Below are positions 13,838 to 22,785 of a stretch of DNA of 64,000 nucleotides, one piece after another. The notes under the pieces were generated by a model. The model was given only the letters and a program-made list of their open reading frames with translations. It was not told where the DNA came from and did not search any database. The translations under genes and the position numbers were made by a program. Position 1 is the first letter of the stretch. The number at the start of each line of letters is the position of its first letter. Source of the stretch: Citrobacter rodentium NBRC 105723 = DSM 16636 (GTDB lineage: Bacteria; Pseudomonadota; Gammaproteobacteria; Enterobacterales; Enterobacteriaceae); contig NZ_CP082833.1 in assembly GCF_021278985.1 (NCBI RefSeq), positions 1,674,001 through 1,738,000 on the forward strand, written 5' to 3'.

Positions 13838-14764
13838 TTATTGGCGCTTATCTTTTTCAATCGGCTTGCCGGACCAGTAACCGGCCAGCAGCGAGCCGGA
13901 CAGATTGTGCCAGACCGAGAACAGCGCGCCGGGCAGGGCAGCGAGCGGACCGAAGTAGATTTTGCCCAGCGCTGCGGCGAGGCCGGAGTTCTGCATTCCC
14001 ACTTCAATCGCCAGAGTCCGGCAGGTGGACTCATCGAAGCCGAACAGGCGTCCGCCCCAGTAGCCGCCGAGCAGGCCGAGGGTGTTATGCAGAATCACCG
14101 CAAGAATCACCACAAAGCCGACCGAGGCGATATGCGAGGCGGAACCTGCGACCACTGCGCTGATAATCGCCAGAATACAGACCATTGAAAACGCGGGCAG
14201 GTACGGCTCTACCGCTCTCACAACGCGCGGGAACAGATGGTGGATCGCCAGACCCAGGGCAATCGGTATCACCACAATTTGCAGAATGCTGAGCAGCATA
14301 CCCATCACATCAACCTGGATATGCGCATCGACGTAGAGGCGCGTCAACAATGGCGTCGCCACCACGCCCACCAGCGTGGAGACGGATGAAATCGTGACCG
14401 ACAGCGCCACATCGCCCTTCGCCAGATAAATCATTACGTTAGATGCCGTACCGCTGGCCACGCTGCCTACCAGCACCATCCCGGCGGAAAGCTCCGGCGG
14501 CATATTGAATGCCAGCGCCAGCAGCCAGGCGGCGAGCGGCATCAGCAGATAGTGCAGGAAGATGCCAGCGGCGACCGGCGCCGGACGAGAGAGGACGCGT
14601 TTAAAGTCATCCACCTTAAGATGAACGCCCATGCCGAACATAATCAGCATCAGCAACGTGGCGATCCACGGGCCAACAGGGGTAAAAGTGGAGGGCGTGT
14701 AATAGGCAATAACCGAGAGCAGCAGCGCCCATAACGGGAACAGCCGCGTAAGAGTGGCCAGCAT
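13838..14764 (-). CDS. panS: BASS-family transporter, probably ketopantoate transporter PanS
   Basis: This 308-residue protein is a bile acid:sodium symporter family carrier with nine or ten hydrophobic segments. Family features include GSVASGTASNVMIYLAKGD near residue 100 and EVGMQNSGLAAALG near residue 255. Salmonella PanS, a ketopantoate/pantoate transporter, is the closest protein I can name by length and family. The substrate is an inference and other BASS members cannot be excluded. It lies downstream of, and on the same strand as, rtcR, 132 bases away. Confidence 0.7.
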   Translation of the reverse strand: MLATLTRLFPLWALLLSVIAYYTPSTFTPVGPWIATLLMLIMFGMGVHLKVDDFKRVLSRPAPVAAGIFLHYLLMPLAAWLLALAFNMPPELSAGMVLVGSVASGTASNVMIYLAKGDVALSVTISSVSTLVGVVATPLLTRLYVDAHIQVDVMGMLLSILQIVVIPIALGLAIHHLFPRVVRAVEPYLPAFSMVCILAIISAVVAGSASHIASVGFVVILAVILHNTLGLLGGYWGGRLFGFDESTCRTLAIEVGMQNSGLAAALGKIYFGPLAALPGALFSVWHNLSGSLLAGYWSGKPIEKDKRQ

Positions 14765-14896
14765 TTTTCATTCCTTGCGATAAGTGTGTTGTGTCGTTAT
14801 AAACAGGCCGGGATCGAGCCAGGCCCTGCTTATTGTTTATCGCGGAAGCGTTTAATATTCAAACAATTTATGTTTGCTGGCGGAAAAGTTCGGATT

Positions 14897-16474
14897 TTAC
14901 GTGCTGCGGATACTTTCCCAGCTCAGGCCAAAACGCGCCAGATACTTACGCAGGCGGTCAGCGTCGTTGGGGTTGGTTTTTTTCTGCCGGGAGACGGCAA
15001 ACAGTTCGCGTCCGGCTTCAGACAGCGAGGCGCTGCGGCGACAGACCTCCAGAACCGTCTCTAACTGACAGCGATCGAACAGATCCAGCGTCATATCCCG
15101 TTCAGGCTGCGAGTCGGTGACCTGCCAGCTCGCTTTCAGCAAAGCAATTTCTTCTGCAACCAGATCCGTCGTTATGCGGCCCTGTTCGGCCAGCGTCGCC
15201 ATTCGCGCGACGGATGAACTCAGTTCACGAAAGTTGCCGCGCCACGCCGCCTGCGCTGAGCAGGCAAACGCCAGATAGCGTTCGCGCGCCGCTTTGTCGA
15301 AGCGGATCTGGCTTTGTCTGCTGCGGGAAAAACGCTGTAGCTCATATTCAATGTTCGGCGCTATATCTTCCCGGCGCTGCGCCAGACCCGGCAGGGCAAA
15401 GCTCCACATATTAATACGCGCATAGAGATCTTCGCGGAAGCGGCCCTCTGCGACCCATTCTGGCAAATTGCGATGCGTGCCGGCGATCAGTTGAAAATCG
15501 CTGCGCGCTTCTTTATCCGCGCCAAACGGAAAAAAGGTTTTTTCTTCAATGGCCTTCAGCAGCATCGCCTGCTCGTCCAGCCCCAGTTCACCAATCTCAT
15601 CAAGAAACAACACCCCGCCGTCAGCTTCGCGTAACAGCCCGGCACGCGGCGTCAGCGCGCCGGTAAATGCCCCCTTCACGTGACCAAACAGCGTGGACAT
15701 CGCGTTGTCGCCGCGTAGCGTCGCGCAGTTCACCGCGACCAGTTTCCCGGCCACCAGATGTCGCGACTGGCGGAGTTGATAAATACGTTTTGCGAGGAAG
15801 GATTTACCTGCCCCCGTAGGTCCGGTGAGCAGGATGGGATCGCGGGATCGCAGCGCGACGCGCTCAATACGGTCGATGAGTTTGTTGAACGTGGCGTTTC
15901 GCGTGTCGATCCCCGCTTTCAGGAAAGAGACGGACGCCTGCTGTTCGCGCTGAAAGCGACTGGTCAATGTGGCATAGCGGCTTAAATCGAGGTCGATGAC
16001 CGAACAGGTTCCGGCGGCGATCGCCTCTTCCGGCGTGCCTTTCGGCGCTGGCCCGGTTTGCAGCAGGCTGGCGGGCAGGTAGCGGGCCTCAGTCAGCAGA
16101 AACCAGCAAATTTGAGCGACATGGGTGCCGGTGGTGATATGCACCAGATACTCTTCGTTTTCGGTATCGAATGGATAGCGGGTCGCGAAATCGAGAAACG
16201 CCGCGTACACCTCTTCAAAATCCCACGGATCTGCGATGGCAATCGCGTGCGGACGCACCTCGGTATGCGGCGAGAGCAGGTGAATATCTTCCGTTATCTG
16301 CTGGCACATCCCGGTATCCCGTGGCTGATGGATAAGCTCCAGCCTGTCTACTGGAAAATCCGGCTGCTGGCATAAACCTACCGTCGGACGCCATTTCTTC
16401 ATACGGTTGGCGCGCTTACCGCGTTTATCCAGCACCGTTCCCAGTACGCCAATCACTACCCGCCGCTTTTGCAT
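14897..16474 (-). CDS. rtcR: Sigma-54-dependent activator RtcR
   Basis: RtcR activates the divergent RNA-repair genes with sigma-54 RNA polymerase. The N-terminal 180 residues are the RtcR/CARF-type ligand domain, thought to sense RNA-derived signals. The AAA+ domain has Walker A GPTGAGKS (218-225), the sigma-54 contact loop GAFTGA (268-273) and Walker B LFLDE (289-293). A Fis-like helix-turn-helix lies near the C-terminus (SLSEAGRELFAVSR). The 525-residue length is close to that of E. coli RtcR. Confidence 0.96.
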   Translation of the reverse strand: MQKRRVVIGVLGTVLDKRGKRANRMKKWRPTVGLCQQPDFPVDRLELIHQPRDTGMCQQITEDIHLLSPHTEVRPHAIAIADPWDFEEVYAAFLDFATRYPFDTENEEYLVHITTGTHVAQICWFLLTEARYLPASLLQTGPAPKGTPEEAIAAGTCSVIDLDLSRYATLTSRFQREQQASVSFLKAGIDTRNATFNKLIDRIERVALRSRDPILLTGPTGAGKSFLAKRIYQLRQSRHLVAGKLVAVNCATLRGDNAMSTLFGHVKGAFTGALTPRAGLLREADGGVLFLDEIGELGLDEQAMLLKAIEEKTFFPFGADKEARSDFQLIAGTHRNLPEWVAEGRFREDLYARINMWSFALPGLAQRREDIAPNIEYELQRFSRSRQSQIRFDKAARERYLAFACSAQAAWRGNFRELSSSVARMATLAEQGRITTDLVAEEIALLKASWQVTDSQPERDMTLDLFDRCQLETVLEVCRRSASLSEAGRELFAVSRQKKTNPNDADRLRKYLARFGLSWESIRST

Positions 16475-16608
16475 GATTTATCCTGAAAGATAAAAGCTGA
16501 GAGTAAAAGATAAAAAATATCTTCGGGTACTGCAATTCATGCTTCGACATAGAAAAATAATCAGATAAAAATCAAACAATTAAATGTTCGCTTCGGCGTT
16601 TATATTTT

Positions 16609-16624
16609 TGGCACGCTTCTGGCA
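16609..16624 (+). promoter_or_regulatory. Sigma-54 promoter for rtcB
   Basis: TGGCACGCTTCTGGCA has the -24 GG and -12 GC of a sigma-54 promoter exactly ten bases apart, 44 bases before the rtcB start. It departs from the consensus by one base in the -12 box. It lies in the intergenic region shared with rtcR, as expected. Confidence 0.75.
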
Positions 16625-16667
16625 CTACGCTTGTATCAAGATGCTGAAAGGCGAGAAGGAACAGAAA

Positions 16668-17894
16668 ATGCAGCAGAAAGCGTATGAGCGGTTAGTTGTG
16701 CCGGACGCCGCGCCGGTAAAAATGTGGACCCGCGGCGTACCGGTAGAGCCGGAGGCGAGGGAGCAGCTTCTGAACACGGCAAGAATGCCATTTATTTTCA
16801 AACATCTGGCGGTCATGCCGGATGTGCATTTGGGAAAAGGGTCGACCATTGGCAGCGTGATCCCAACCAAAGGGGCGATTATTCCGGCGGCGGTAGGGGT
16901 GGACATTGGCTGCGGAATGATCGCCGTGCGGACTTCGCTGCTGGCGGGCGATCTGCCGGATAATCTCAGCGGACTGCGTAGCGCCATTGAACAGGCGGTG
17001 CCACACGGGCGCACCAGTACGCGTTCCCGGCGCGATAAAGGCGCATGGGAAACGCCGCCGGAGGAAGTAAGCGCTCACTGGGGACAGTTGGCGCCGCGCT
17101 TTAAGCGTCTGACCGACAAATATCCGCAGCTGCTGAAAACCAATAATCATCAGCATCTGGGGACGTTAGGAACCGGTAATCACTTTATCGAAGTGTGTCT
17201 GGACGAACAACAGCGGGTGTGGGTGATGCTGCACAGCGGTTCGCGCGGCGTAGGCAACGCGATTGGCAACGTTTTTATCACCCTTGCGCAGCAGGATATG
17301 CAGCAGCATATGGCGAATCTGCCGGATAAAAATCTGGCCTATTTCCAGGAGGGAAGCCGCCACTATGACGACTATATCGAAGCGGTGGAGTGGGCGCAGG
17401 ATTTCGCCCGGCATAACCGGGAAGTAATGATGTCCCGCGTGCTGGCGGCGCTGTCGCGTATTGTGAGTAAACCGTTTTTAACCCGGCAGGAGGCGGTGAA
17501 CTGCCACCACAACTATGTGCAAAAAGAGCGACACTTTGGGGAAGAGGTGCTGGTGACGCGCAAAGGCGCGGTGTCGGCGCAAAAAGGCGAGATGGGGATT
17601 ATTCCCGGTTCAATGGGGGCGAAAAGTTTCATCGTGCGCGGACTGGGCAATGAGGAGAGTTTCTGTTCATGCAGCCACGGCGCGGGAAGAACAATGAGCC
17701 GAACGGCGGCCAAAAAACGCTTTACCATTGCCGATCACATTCGCGCTACCGCTCACGTGGAGTGCCGGAAAGATAGCGAGGTGATCGACGAAATCCCGAT
17801 GGCCTATAAAGACATTGATGCAGTGATGGCGGCCCAGTCTTCGCTGGTGGAAATCGTACATACCCTTCGGCAGGTCGTGTGTGTAAAAGGATAA
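16668..17894 (+). CDS. rtcB: RNA-splicing ligase RtcB
   Basis: RtcB joins RNA 2',3'-cyclic phosphate or 3'-phosphate ends to 5'-OH ends, using GTP and Mn2+. Metal ligands are visible in VDIGCGM (Cys82), NNHQHLGTLGTGNHF and NCHHNYV; the guanylated His lies in SCSHGAGR. I chose the ATG at 16668 because AAGGA lies seven bases upstream and it gives 408 residues, the E. coli length. It is four bases from the next gene and under the sigma-54 promoter. Confidence 0.97.
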   Translation: MQQKAYERLVVPDAAPVKMWTRGVPVEPEAREQLLNTARMPFIFKHLAVMPDVHLGKGSTIGSVIPTKGAIIPAAVGVDIGCGMIAVRTSLLAGDLPDNLSGLRSAIEQAVPHGRTSTRSRRDKGAWETPPEEVSAHWGQLAPRFKRLTDKYPQLLKTNNHQHLGTLGTGNHFIEVCLDEQQRVWVMLHSGSRGVGNAIGNVFITLAQQDMQQHMANLPDKNLAYFQEGSRHYDDYIEAVEWAQDFARHNREVMMSRVLAALSRIVSKPFLTRQEAVNCHHNYVQKERHFGEEVLVTRKGAVSAQKGEMGIIPGSMGAKSFIVRGLGNEESFCSCSHGAGRTMSRTAAKKRFTIADHIRATAHVECRKDSEVIDEIPMAYKDIDAVMAAQSSLVEIVHTLRQVVCVKG

Positions 17895-17898
17895 TAAA

Positions 17899-18684
17899 AT
17901 GGCTGAAAATACGGTGAGCCGCGCGATGCGTGAACGCGTCGTGCGGCAGCTCAGGGAGGTTGAACATCGCTTTGGCGTCAGGGTGCTGTACGCCTGTGAA
18001 TCCGGCAGCCGCGGCTGGGGATTCGCGTCACCGGACAGCGATTATGACGTGCGATTTTTGTACGTTCATCCGCCGCAGTGGTATCTGCGCGTCGACGCGC
18101 AGCGCGATGTTATCGAGCTGCCGATAGATGATGAACTGGACGTTTGCGGCTGGGAATGGCGTAAAGCGTTGGGTTTGCTTAAAGGCGCTAACCCGACGCT
18201 TATCGAATGGCTGGATTCACCGGTAGTGTACCTTGAGGATAAGGCAACGGTTTCCACGCTGAAGTCTCAGGTTCCCCGCTGGTTTTCTCCACTGCGGGCG
18301 CGCTGGCATTACTACTCAATGGCGCGAAAAAATTTTCGCGGCTATCTACAGGGTGACAGCGTTCGGCTGAAAAAGTACTTCTACGTTTTGCGTCCTTTGC
18401 TGGCGGTGCGCTGGGTGGAGGCGGGTAAAGGCGCGCCGCCGATGCGTTTTGCCGAGCTGCTGGCAGGCAGTGAGCTGGAGGGGGCTTTGCGGCAGGAGAT
18501 AGACGAACTGCTGGAACGCAAACAGCGCGCCGGAGAGGCCGAATATGGCCCGCGTCGTCCGTTGCTGCATGGGTTTATTCTGGCAGAACTGGCGCGAGGC
18601 GAAATCCCGCCCACGCTGCCGGACAGCCGGGAAGGAGATATTAACGCGCTGGACCGGTTACTGTATGAGACGGTAATGCAATGA
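17899..18684 (+). CDS. Predicted nucleotidyltransferase in the rtc unit
   Basis: This 261-residue protein has the minimal nucleotidyltransferase motif GSRGWG (36-41) with DSDYD (46-50) and resembles the COG3541 group of predicted nucleotidyltransferases. It starts four bases after rtcB, so both are very likely cotranscribed from the sigma-54 promoter. It occupies the place taken in E. coli by rtcA, the RNA 3'-phosphate cyclase. The substrate is unknown; a role in RNA end processing is inferred from context only. A strong inverted repeat follows the stop codon. Confidence 0.85.
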   Translation: MAENTVSRAMRERVVRQLREVEHRFGVRVLYACESGSRGWGFASPDSDYDVRFLYVHPPQWYLRVDAQRDVIELPIDDELDVCGWEWRKALGLLKGANPTLIEWLDSPVVYLEDKATVSTLKSQVPRWFSPLRARWHYYSMARKNFRGYLQGDSVRLKKYFYVLRPLLAVRWVEAGKGAPPMRFAELLAGSELEGALRQEIDELLERKQRAGEAEYGPRRPLLHGFILAELARGEIPPTLPDSREGDINALDRLLYETVMQ

Positions 18685-18685
18685 A

Positions 18686-18717
18686 CAGGGCCGATGGCGC
18701 AAGCGCCATCGGCCCTG
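18686..18717. terminator. Inverted repeat between convergent genes
   Basis: A perfect 14-base-pair stem with a CAAG loop lies between the nucleotidyltransferase gene and the end of lysC. It lacks a T tract, so termination for either strand is plausible but not proven. Confidence 0.55.
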
Positions 18718-18735
18718 ACGGATATGTAAACTCAC

Positions 18736-20085
18736 TTACTCAAACAGGTTCTGATGCAGCTTCTGCACCACCTGCTCGGCTTCCGCGCCCGGCACCAGGA
18801 AGCACAGGTTATGGCTGGAGGCCCCGTAGCAGATCATGCGGATATTAAACGGCTCCAGTACGCCGAACACCTCTTTGCCGACGCCGCAGGCTTTCGACAG
18901 ATCGTTGCCAATCAGCGCCACCAGCGCCAGTCCTTCTTCCACCTCAACGCGGCACAGCGCGGAGAGTTCCATCAACAGCGATTGCGTCAGCAGGGTATCG
19001 CCGGTGGAGGTGGAACCGGTGGTGTCCAGCGTCAGCGCCACGCTCACTTCGGAGGTGGTAATCAGATCGACCGAGATATTATGGCGCGCAAGAATGCCGA
19101 ACACTTCGGCCAGAAAGCCGCGCGAATGCAGCATATTCAGGCTGTGCAGGGTGAGCAGCGTCTGCTTGCGGCGCAGCGCCAGCGCGCGGAACAGCGGCGG
19201 GTTGTCGGTTTTGTTGCACACCAGGGTGCCGCCTGCTTTTGGCTCTTTACTCGAACCGACAAAGACCGGAATATCGCTGCGTACCGCGGGCAGAAGGGTC
19301 GCTGGATGCAGCACTTTCGCGCCGAAGGTTGCCATTTCCGCCGCTTCTTCAAAGGCGATTTTGTCGATCCGCTGCGCGGCGGGCACCACGCGGGGATCGG
19401 TGGTGTAGATGCCCGGCACGTCGGTCCAGATATCCACGCGCGTCGCCTGCAACGCTTCGGCCAGCAAGGCTGCCGTGTAGTCGCTACCGCCGCGTCCCAG
19501 CGTGGTGGTGCGCCCTTTGCTCTCGCTGCCGATAAAGCCCTGGGTGATGATCAGCCCCTCATTCAGGCGCGGCGCCAGCTGTAAGGTTGCCAGTTCCGCC
19601 AGCGCCGCGACATCCGGCTCGGCGCGACCAAAGCGATCGTTAGTGCGCATGATTTTGCGCACGTCGAACCACTGCGCCGCCACGTCGCGCTCGCGCAGGA
19701 TCTCGACAAACAGCAGGGTGGACATCAGCTCGCCGTGGCTGACCAGCTCGTCAGTCAGCGCGGTAGAGGTGGCCAGCGAGGCGGCTTCCGCCAGCGTGGT
19801 AATATTCTCCAGCAGGCGCTCGATCTCTTCGCGAATGACGTTCGGGTAGCGCAGGCGTTCCAGAATATCGAACTGAATTTTGCGGATGGCGTCGAGTTTT
19901 TCGAAACGCGCCAGCGGCTCCAGACCTTCCGCCAGGGCGACCAGCAGATTGGTCACGCCCGCTGAGGCGGAAAGCACAACTACGCGAACGCTGGCATCGG
20001 AAAGCACCACGTCGGCGCTACGGTTCATGGCATCAAAATCGGCTACGCTGGTACCGCCAAATTTGGAGACGACTAGCTCTGTCAT
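18736..20085 (-). CDS. lysC: Lysine-sensitive aspartokinase III LysC
   Basis: LysC phosphorylates aspartate, the first step towards lysine, threonine and methionine. The kinase domain starts with VSKFGGTSVAD and contains TLGRGGSDYTAALLAEAL; two ACT-type regulatory domains occupy about residues 310-449 and bind lysine. The 449-residue length is that of E. coli. Unlike E. coli, the short upstream region shows no lysine riboswitch (see Findings). Confidence 0.97.
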   Translation of the reverse strand: MTELVVSKFGGTSVADFDAMNRSADVVLSDASVRVVVLSASAGVTNLLVALAEGLEPLARFEKLDAIRKIQFDILERLRYPNVIREEIERLLENITTLAEAASLATSTALTDELVSHGELMSTLLFVEILRERDVAAQWFDVRKIMRTNDRFGRAEPDVAALAELATLQLAPRLNEGLIITQGFIGSESKGRTTTLGRGGSDYTAALLAEALQATRVDIWTDVPGIYTTDPRVVPAAQRIDKIAFEEAAEMATFGAKVLHPATLLPAVRSDIPVFVGSSKEPKAGGTLVCNKTDNPPLFRALALRRKQTLLTLHSLNMLHSRGFLAEVFGILARHNISVDLITTSEVSVALTLDTTGSTSTGDTLLTQSLLMELSALCRVEVEEGLALVALIGNDLSKACGVGKEVFGVLEPFNIRMICYGASSHNLCFLVPGAEAEQVVQKLHQNLFE

Positions 20086-20179
20086 AACAACCTCGTGTCA
20101 GGGAGTGTGAAAGCGACCATGGCACAAAGGCAGAACAGAAACCGGTGCAGGCGCAAAAGCAAATTCAAAACTGTATTTA

Positions 20180-20208
20180 TAAATAAAATGAGCGGCCTGG
20201 GCTGTCAA
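20180..20208 (-). promoter_or_regulatory. Candidate sigma-70 promoter of lysC
   Basis: On the minus strand a perfect -35 box TTGACA (20203-20208) is followed, after exactly 17 bases, by TATTTA (20180-20185). Transcription would begin near 20172, leaving a leader of only about 85 bases before the lysC start. Confidence 0.55.
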
Positions 20209-20399
20209 CGCCGGGATTATGCGGATTTTTTATGCTGAGTTTATGCTCAGAAACAGCGCTTATAACAACTATACTTTCTGGTGCTTTGAATCTCGCATGA
20301 GCCGGGGCCAGGGCAACGGCACTAAAACAATCACACTTTTCTCTGTCTGGCGTTACAATCGATCCCAGTCACAATTCTCAAATCAGAAGAGTATTGCCA

Positions 20400-22049
20400 A
20401 TGAAAAATATCAACCCAACGCAGACTTCTGCCTGGCAGGCGCTACAGAAACATTTTGACGAAATGAAAGACGTTACCATCGCGGATCTGTTCGCGAAGGA
20501 TAGCGACCGTTTTAGCAAGTTCTCCGCGACGTTTGACGATCTGATGCTGGTGGATTACTCCAAAAACCGCATCACTGAAGAGACGCTGGCTAAGCTGCAG
20601 GATCTGGCGAAAGAGACCGATCTGGCGGGCGCCATCAAGTCCATGTTCTCCGGCGAAAAAATTAACCGTACCGAAGACCGCGCCGTACTGCACGTGGCGC
20701 TGCGTAACCGCAGCAATACCCCGATTCTCGTTGACGGCAAAGATGTGATGCCGGAAGTCAACGCGGTGCTGGAGAAGATGAAAACCTTCTCTGAAGCCAT
20801 TATTTCAGGTAGCTGGAAAGGCTATACCGGCAAAGCGATTACCGATGTGGTCAATATCGGCATCGGCGGTTCCGACCTCGGTCCGTTCATGGTGACCGAA
20901 GCGCTGCGTCCCTATAAAAACCATCTGAACATGCACTTTGTTTCTAACGTTGATGGTACGCACATCGCCGAAGTGCTGAAAAAAGTGAACCCGGAAACCA
21001 CCCTGTTCCTGGTGGCTTCCAAGACCTTCACCACCCAGGAAACCATGACCAACGCCCACAGCGCGCGCGACTGGTTCCTGAAAACCGCCGGTGATGAACA
21101 GCACGTGGCGAAACATTTTGCCGCGCTCTCTACCAACGCGAAAGCGGTTGGCGAGTTCGGCATTGATACGGCCAACATGTTTGAATTCTGGGACTGGGTC
21201 GGCGGTCGCTACTCCCTGTGGTCGGCGATTGGTCTGTCGATCATCCTCTCTGTGGGCTATGACAACTTTGTGGAACTGCTCTCCGGCGCGCACGCGATGG
21301 ATAAGCACTTCTCCACCACCGCGCCAGAGAAAAACCTGCCGGTGCTGCTGGCGCTGATTGGTATCTGGTACAACAATTTCTTCGGCGCTGAAACCGAAGC
21401 GATTCTGCCGTATGACCAGTATATGCACCGCTTTGCAGCTTACTTCCAGCAGGGCAATATGGAATCTAACGGCAAATATGTTGACCGTAACGGCAACCCG
21501 GTAGATTACCAGACTGGCCCGATTATCTGGGGTGAGCCGGGCACTAACGGTCAGCACGCTTTCTACCAGCTGATTCACCAAGGCACCAAAATGGTTCCCT
21601 GCGACTTTATCGCCCCGGCGATCACCCACAACCCGCTGTCGGATCACCATCCGAAGCTGCTGTCTAACTTCTTTGCCCAGACTGAAGCGCTGGCGTTCGG
21701 TAAATCCCGTGAAGTGGTTGAGCAGGAGTACCGCGATCAGGGTAAAGATCCGGCAACGCTTGAGCATGTGGTGCCGTTCAAAGTGTTCGAAGGCAACCGT
21801 CCGACCAACTCGATCCTGCTGCGTGAAATCACCCCGTTCAGCCTGGGCGCGCTGATTGCGCTGTATGAGCACAAAATCTTCACCCAGGGCGTGATCCTGA
21901 ACATCTTCACCTTCGACCAGTGGGGCGTGGAGCTGGGCAAACAGCTGGCGAACCGCATTCTGCCGGAGCTGAATGATGATAAAGAAATCAGCAGTCATGA
22001 CAGCTCAACGAACGGGCTAATCAACCGCTATAAAGCCTGGCGCGCCTGA
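20400..22049 (+). CDS. pgi: Glucose-6-phosphate isomerase Pgi
   Basis: Pgi interconverts glucose 6-phosphate and fructose 6-phosphate. The 549-residue protein matches E. coli Pgi throughout, including the signature regions GIGGSDLGPFM and DWVGGRYSLWSAIGLS and the active-site segment GEPGTNGQHAFYQLIHQGT. I use the ATG at 20400, which gives the MKNINPTQT start; the TTG six bases earlier is not supported. The gene is divergent from lysC and followed by a terminator. Confidence 0.98.
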   Translation: MKNINPTQTSAWQALQKHFDEMKDVTIADLFAKDSDRFSKFSATFDDLMLVDYSKNRITEETLAKLQDLAKETDLAGAIKSMFSGEKINRTEDRAVLHVALRNRSNTPILVDGKDVMPEVNAVLEKMKTFSEAIISGSWKGYTGKAITDVVNIGIGGSDLGPFMVTEALRPYKNHLNMHFVSNVDGTHIAEVLKKVNPETTLFLVASKTFTTQETMTNAHSARDWFLKTAGDEQHVAKHFAALSTNAKAVGEFGIDTANMFEFWDWVGGRYSLWSAIGLSIILSVGYDNFVELLSGAHAMDKHFSTTAPEKNLPVLLALIGIWYNNFFGAETEAILPYDQYMHRFAAYFQQGNMESNGKYVDRNGNPVDYQTGPIIWGEPGTNGQHAFYQLIHQGTKMVPCDFIAPAITHNPLSDHHPKLLSNFFAQTEALAFGKSREVVEQEYRDQGKDPATLEHVVPFKVFEGNRPTNSILLREITPFSLGALIALYEHKIFTQGVILNIFTFDQWGVELGKQLANRILPELNDDKEISSHDSSTNGLINRYKAWRA

Positions 22050-22097
22050 TAAGCCATTTCGCCGCCATCCGGCAAAAAGAAAGTAAAGTCATAAAAC

Positions 22098-22124
22098 AAG
22101 CCGATATTTATATCGGCTTTTTTA
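22098..22124 (+). terminator. Rho-independent terminator after pgi
   Basis: The stem AAGCCGATA/TATCGGCTT with a TTTA loop is followed by a run of T. It lies about 50 bases after the pgi stop. Confidence 0.9.
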
Positions 22125-22444
22125 TAAGATAAATCCGCTTGTCCACGTCATTGCGCATATTGCTGTATTGAGCTTAATCCTAAAATAATGAATAACCATA
22201 AATTACCGCCGTGTTATTTTAGGAAAATACGGATGTTAATTCTTCACTGGTAAAATATTAACCTTTTGATTTTTATATATAAATATATTTATCCAAAAAT
22301 AAATAATTCCGCAAAGGTCCAATTATCCTAAAACCGCCTCGTTATTCAGAGCTGGCGTAATCCGCATGCTTTAGTTGTGTATACTCGATCCCGCCCGAAA
22401 CTCTTTTGGGTAAATCTCCATTCATTCAATGAAGGGAAATTGTT
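22125..22444. other. AT-rich upstream region of yjbEFGH
   Basis: This 320-base region is markedly AT-rich and has no convincing reading frame. It must carry the promoter of yjbEFGH, an operon known in E. coli to be under Rcs control. I could not fix an Rcs box with confidence; TTAGGAAAATACGGA near 22220 is only a loose match. Confidence 0.5.
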
Positions 22445-22687
22445 ATGAAAAAAGTTCTGTATGGCATTTTTGCCATATCTGCGCTTGCGGCGAGCTCTGT
22501 CTACGCAGCCCCGGTTCAGGTGGGTGAAGCGGCAGGTTCGGCGGCGACGTCGGTGTCGGCGGGCAGTTCCTCCGCGACCAGCGTCAGCACCGTAAGCTCG
22601 GCGGTGGGCGTCGCGCTGGCGGCGACCGGCGGCGGTGACGGTTCCAACACCGGGACCACCACCACCACGACCACCAGTACCCAGTAA
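22445..22687 (+). CDS. yjbE: Exopolysaccharide-operon protein YjbE
   Basis: This 80-residue secreted protein has a Sec signal peptide (cleavage near YAA-PVQ) followed by a low-complexity Ser/Ala/Gly region and a threonine run at the C-terminus. It matches E. coli YjbE almost exactly. It is the first gene of the yjbEFGH operon, linked to an extracellular polysaccharide. A strong terminator follows it, so downstream genes may be expressed at a lower level. Confidence 0.93.
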   Translation: MKKVLYGIFAISALAASSVYAAPVQVGEAAGSAATSVSAGSSSATSVSTVSSAVGVALAATGGGDGSNTGTTTTTTTSTQ

Positions 22688-22705
22688 CACCGGTACGCTT
22701 TAAGC

Positions 22706-22732
22706 ATAACCACACTTCGGTGTGGTTATTTT
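22706..22732 (+). terminator. Hairpin terminator after yjbE
   Basis: AACCACAC/GTGTGGTT with a TTCG tetraloop is followed by ATTTTA. Lying inside the operon, it probably gives partial termination between yjbE and yjbF. Confidence 0.75.
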
Positions 22733-22734
22733 AG

Positions 22735-22770
22735 CTGTAGGTCGGGTAAGCGCAGCGCCACCCGACAACC
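22735..22770. repeat. REP element
   Basis: A single REP unit, GTCGGGTAAGCGCAGCGCC followed by ACCCGAC, lies between yjbE and yjbF. Confidence 0.75.
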
Positions 22771-22785
22771 ATGCGGAGAAGAGTC

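Noticed and set aside
22346..22690. Minus-strand frame opposite yjbE
   Set aside because: It is the low-complexity shadow of the Ser/Gly/Thr codons of yjbE and resembles no protein.
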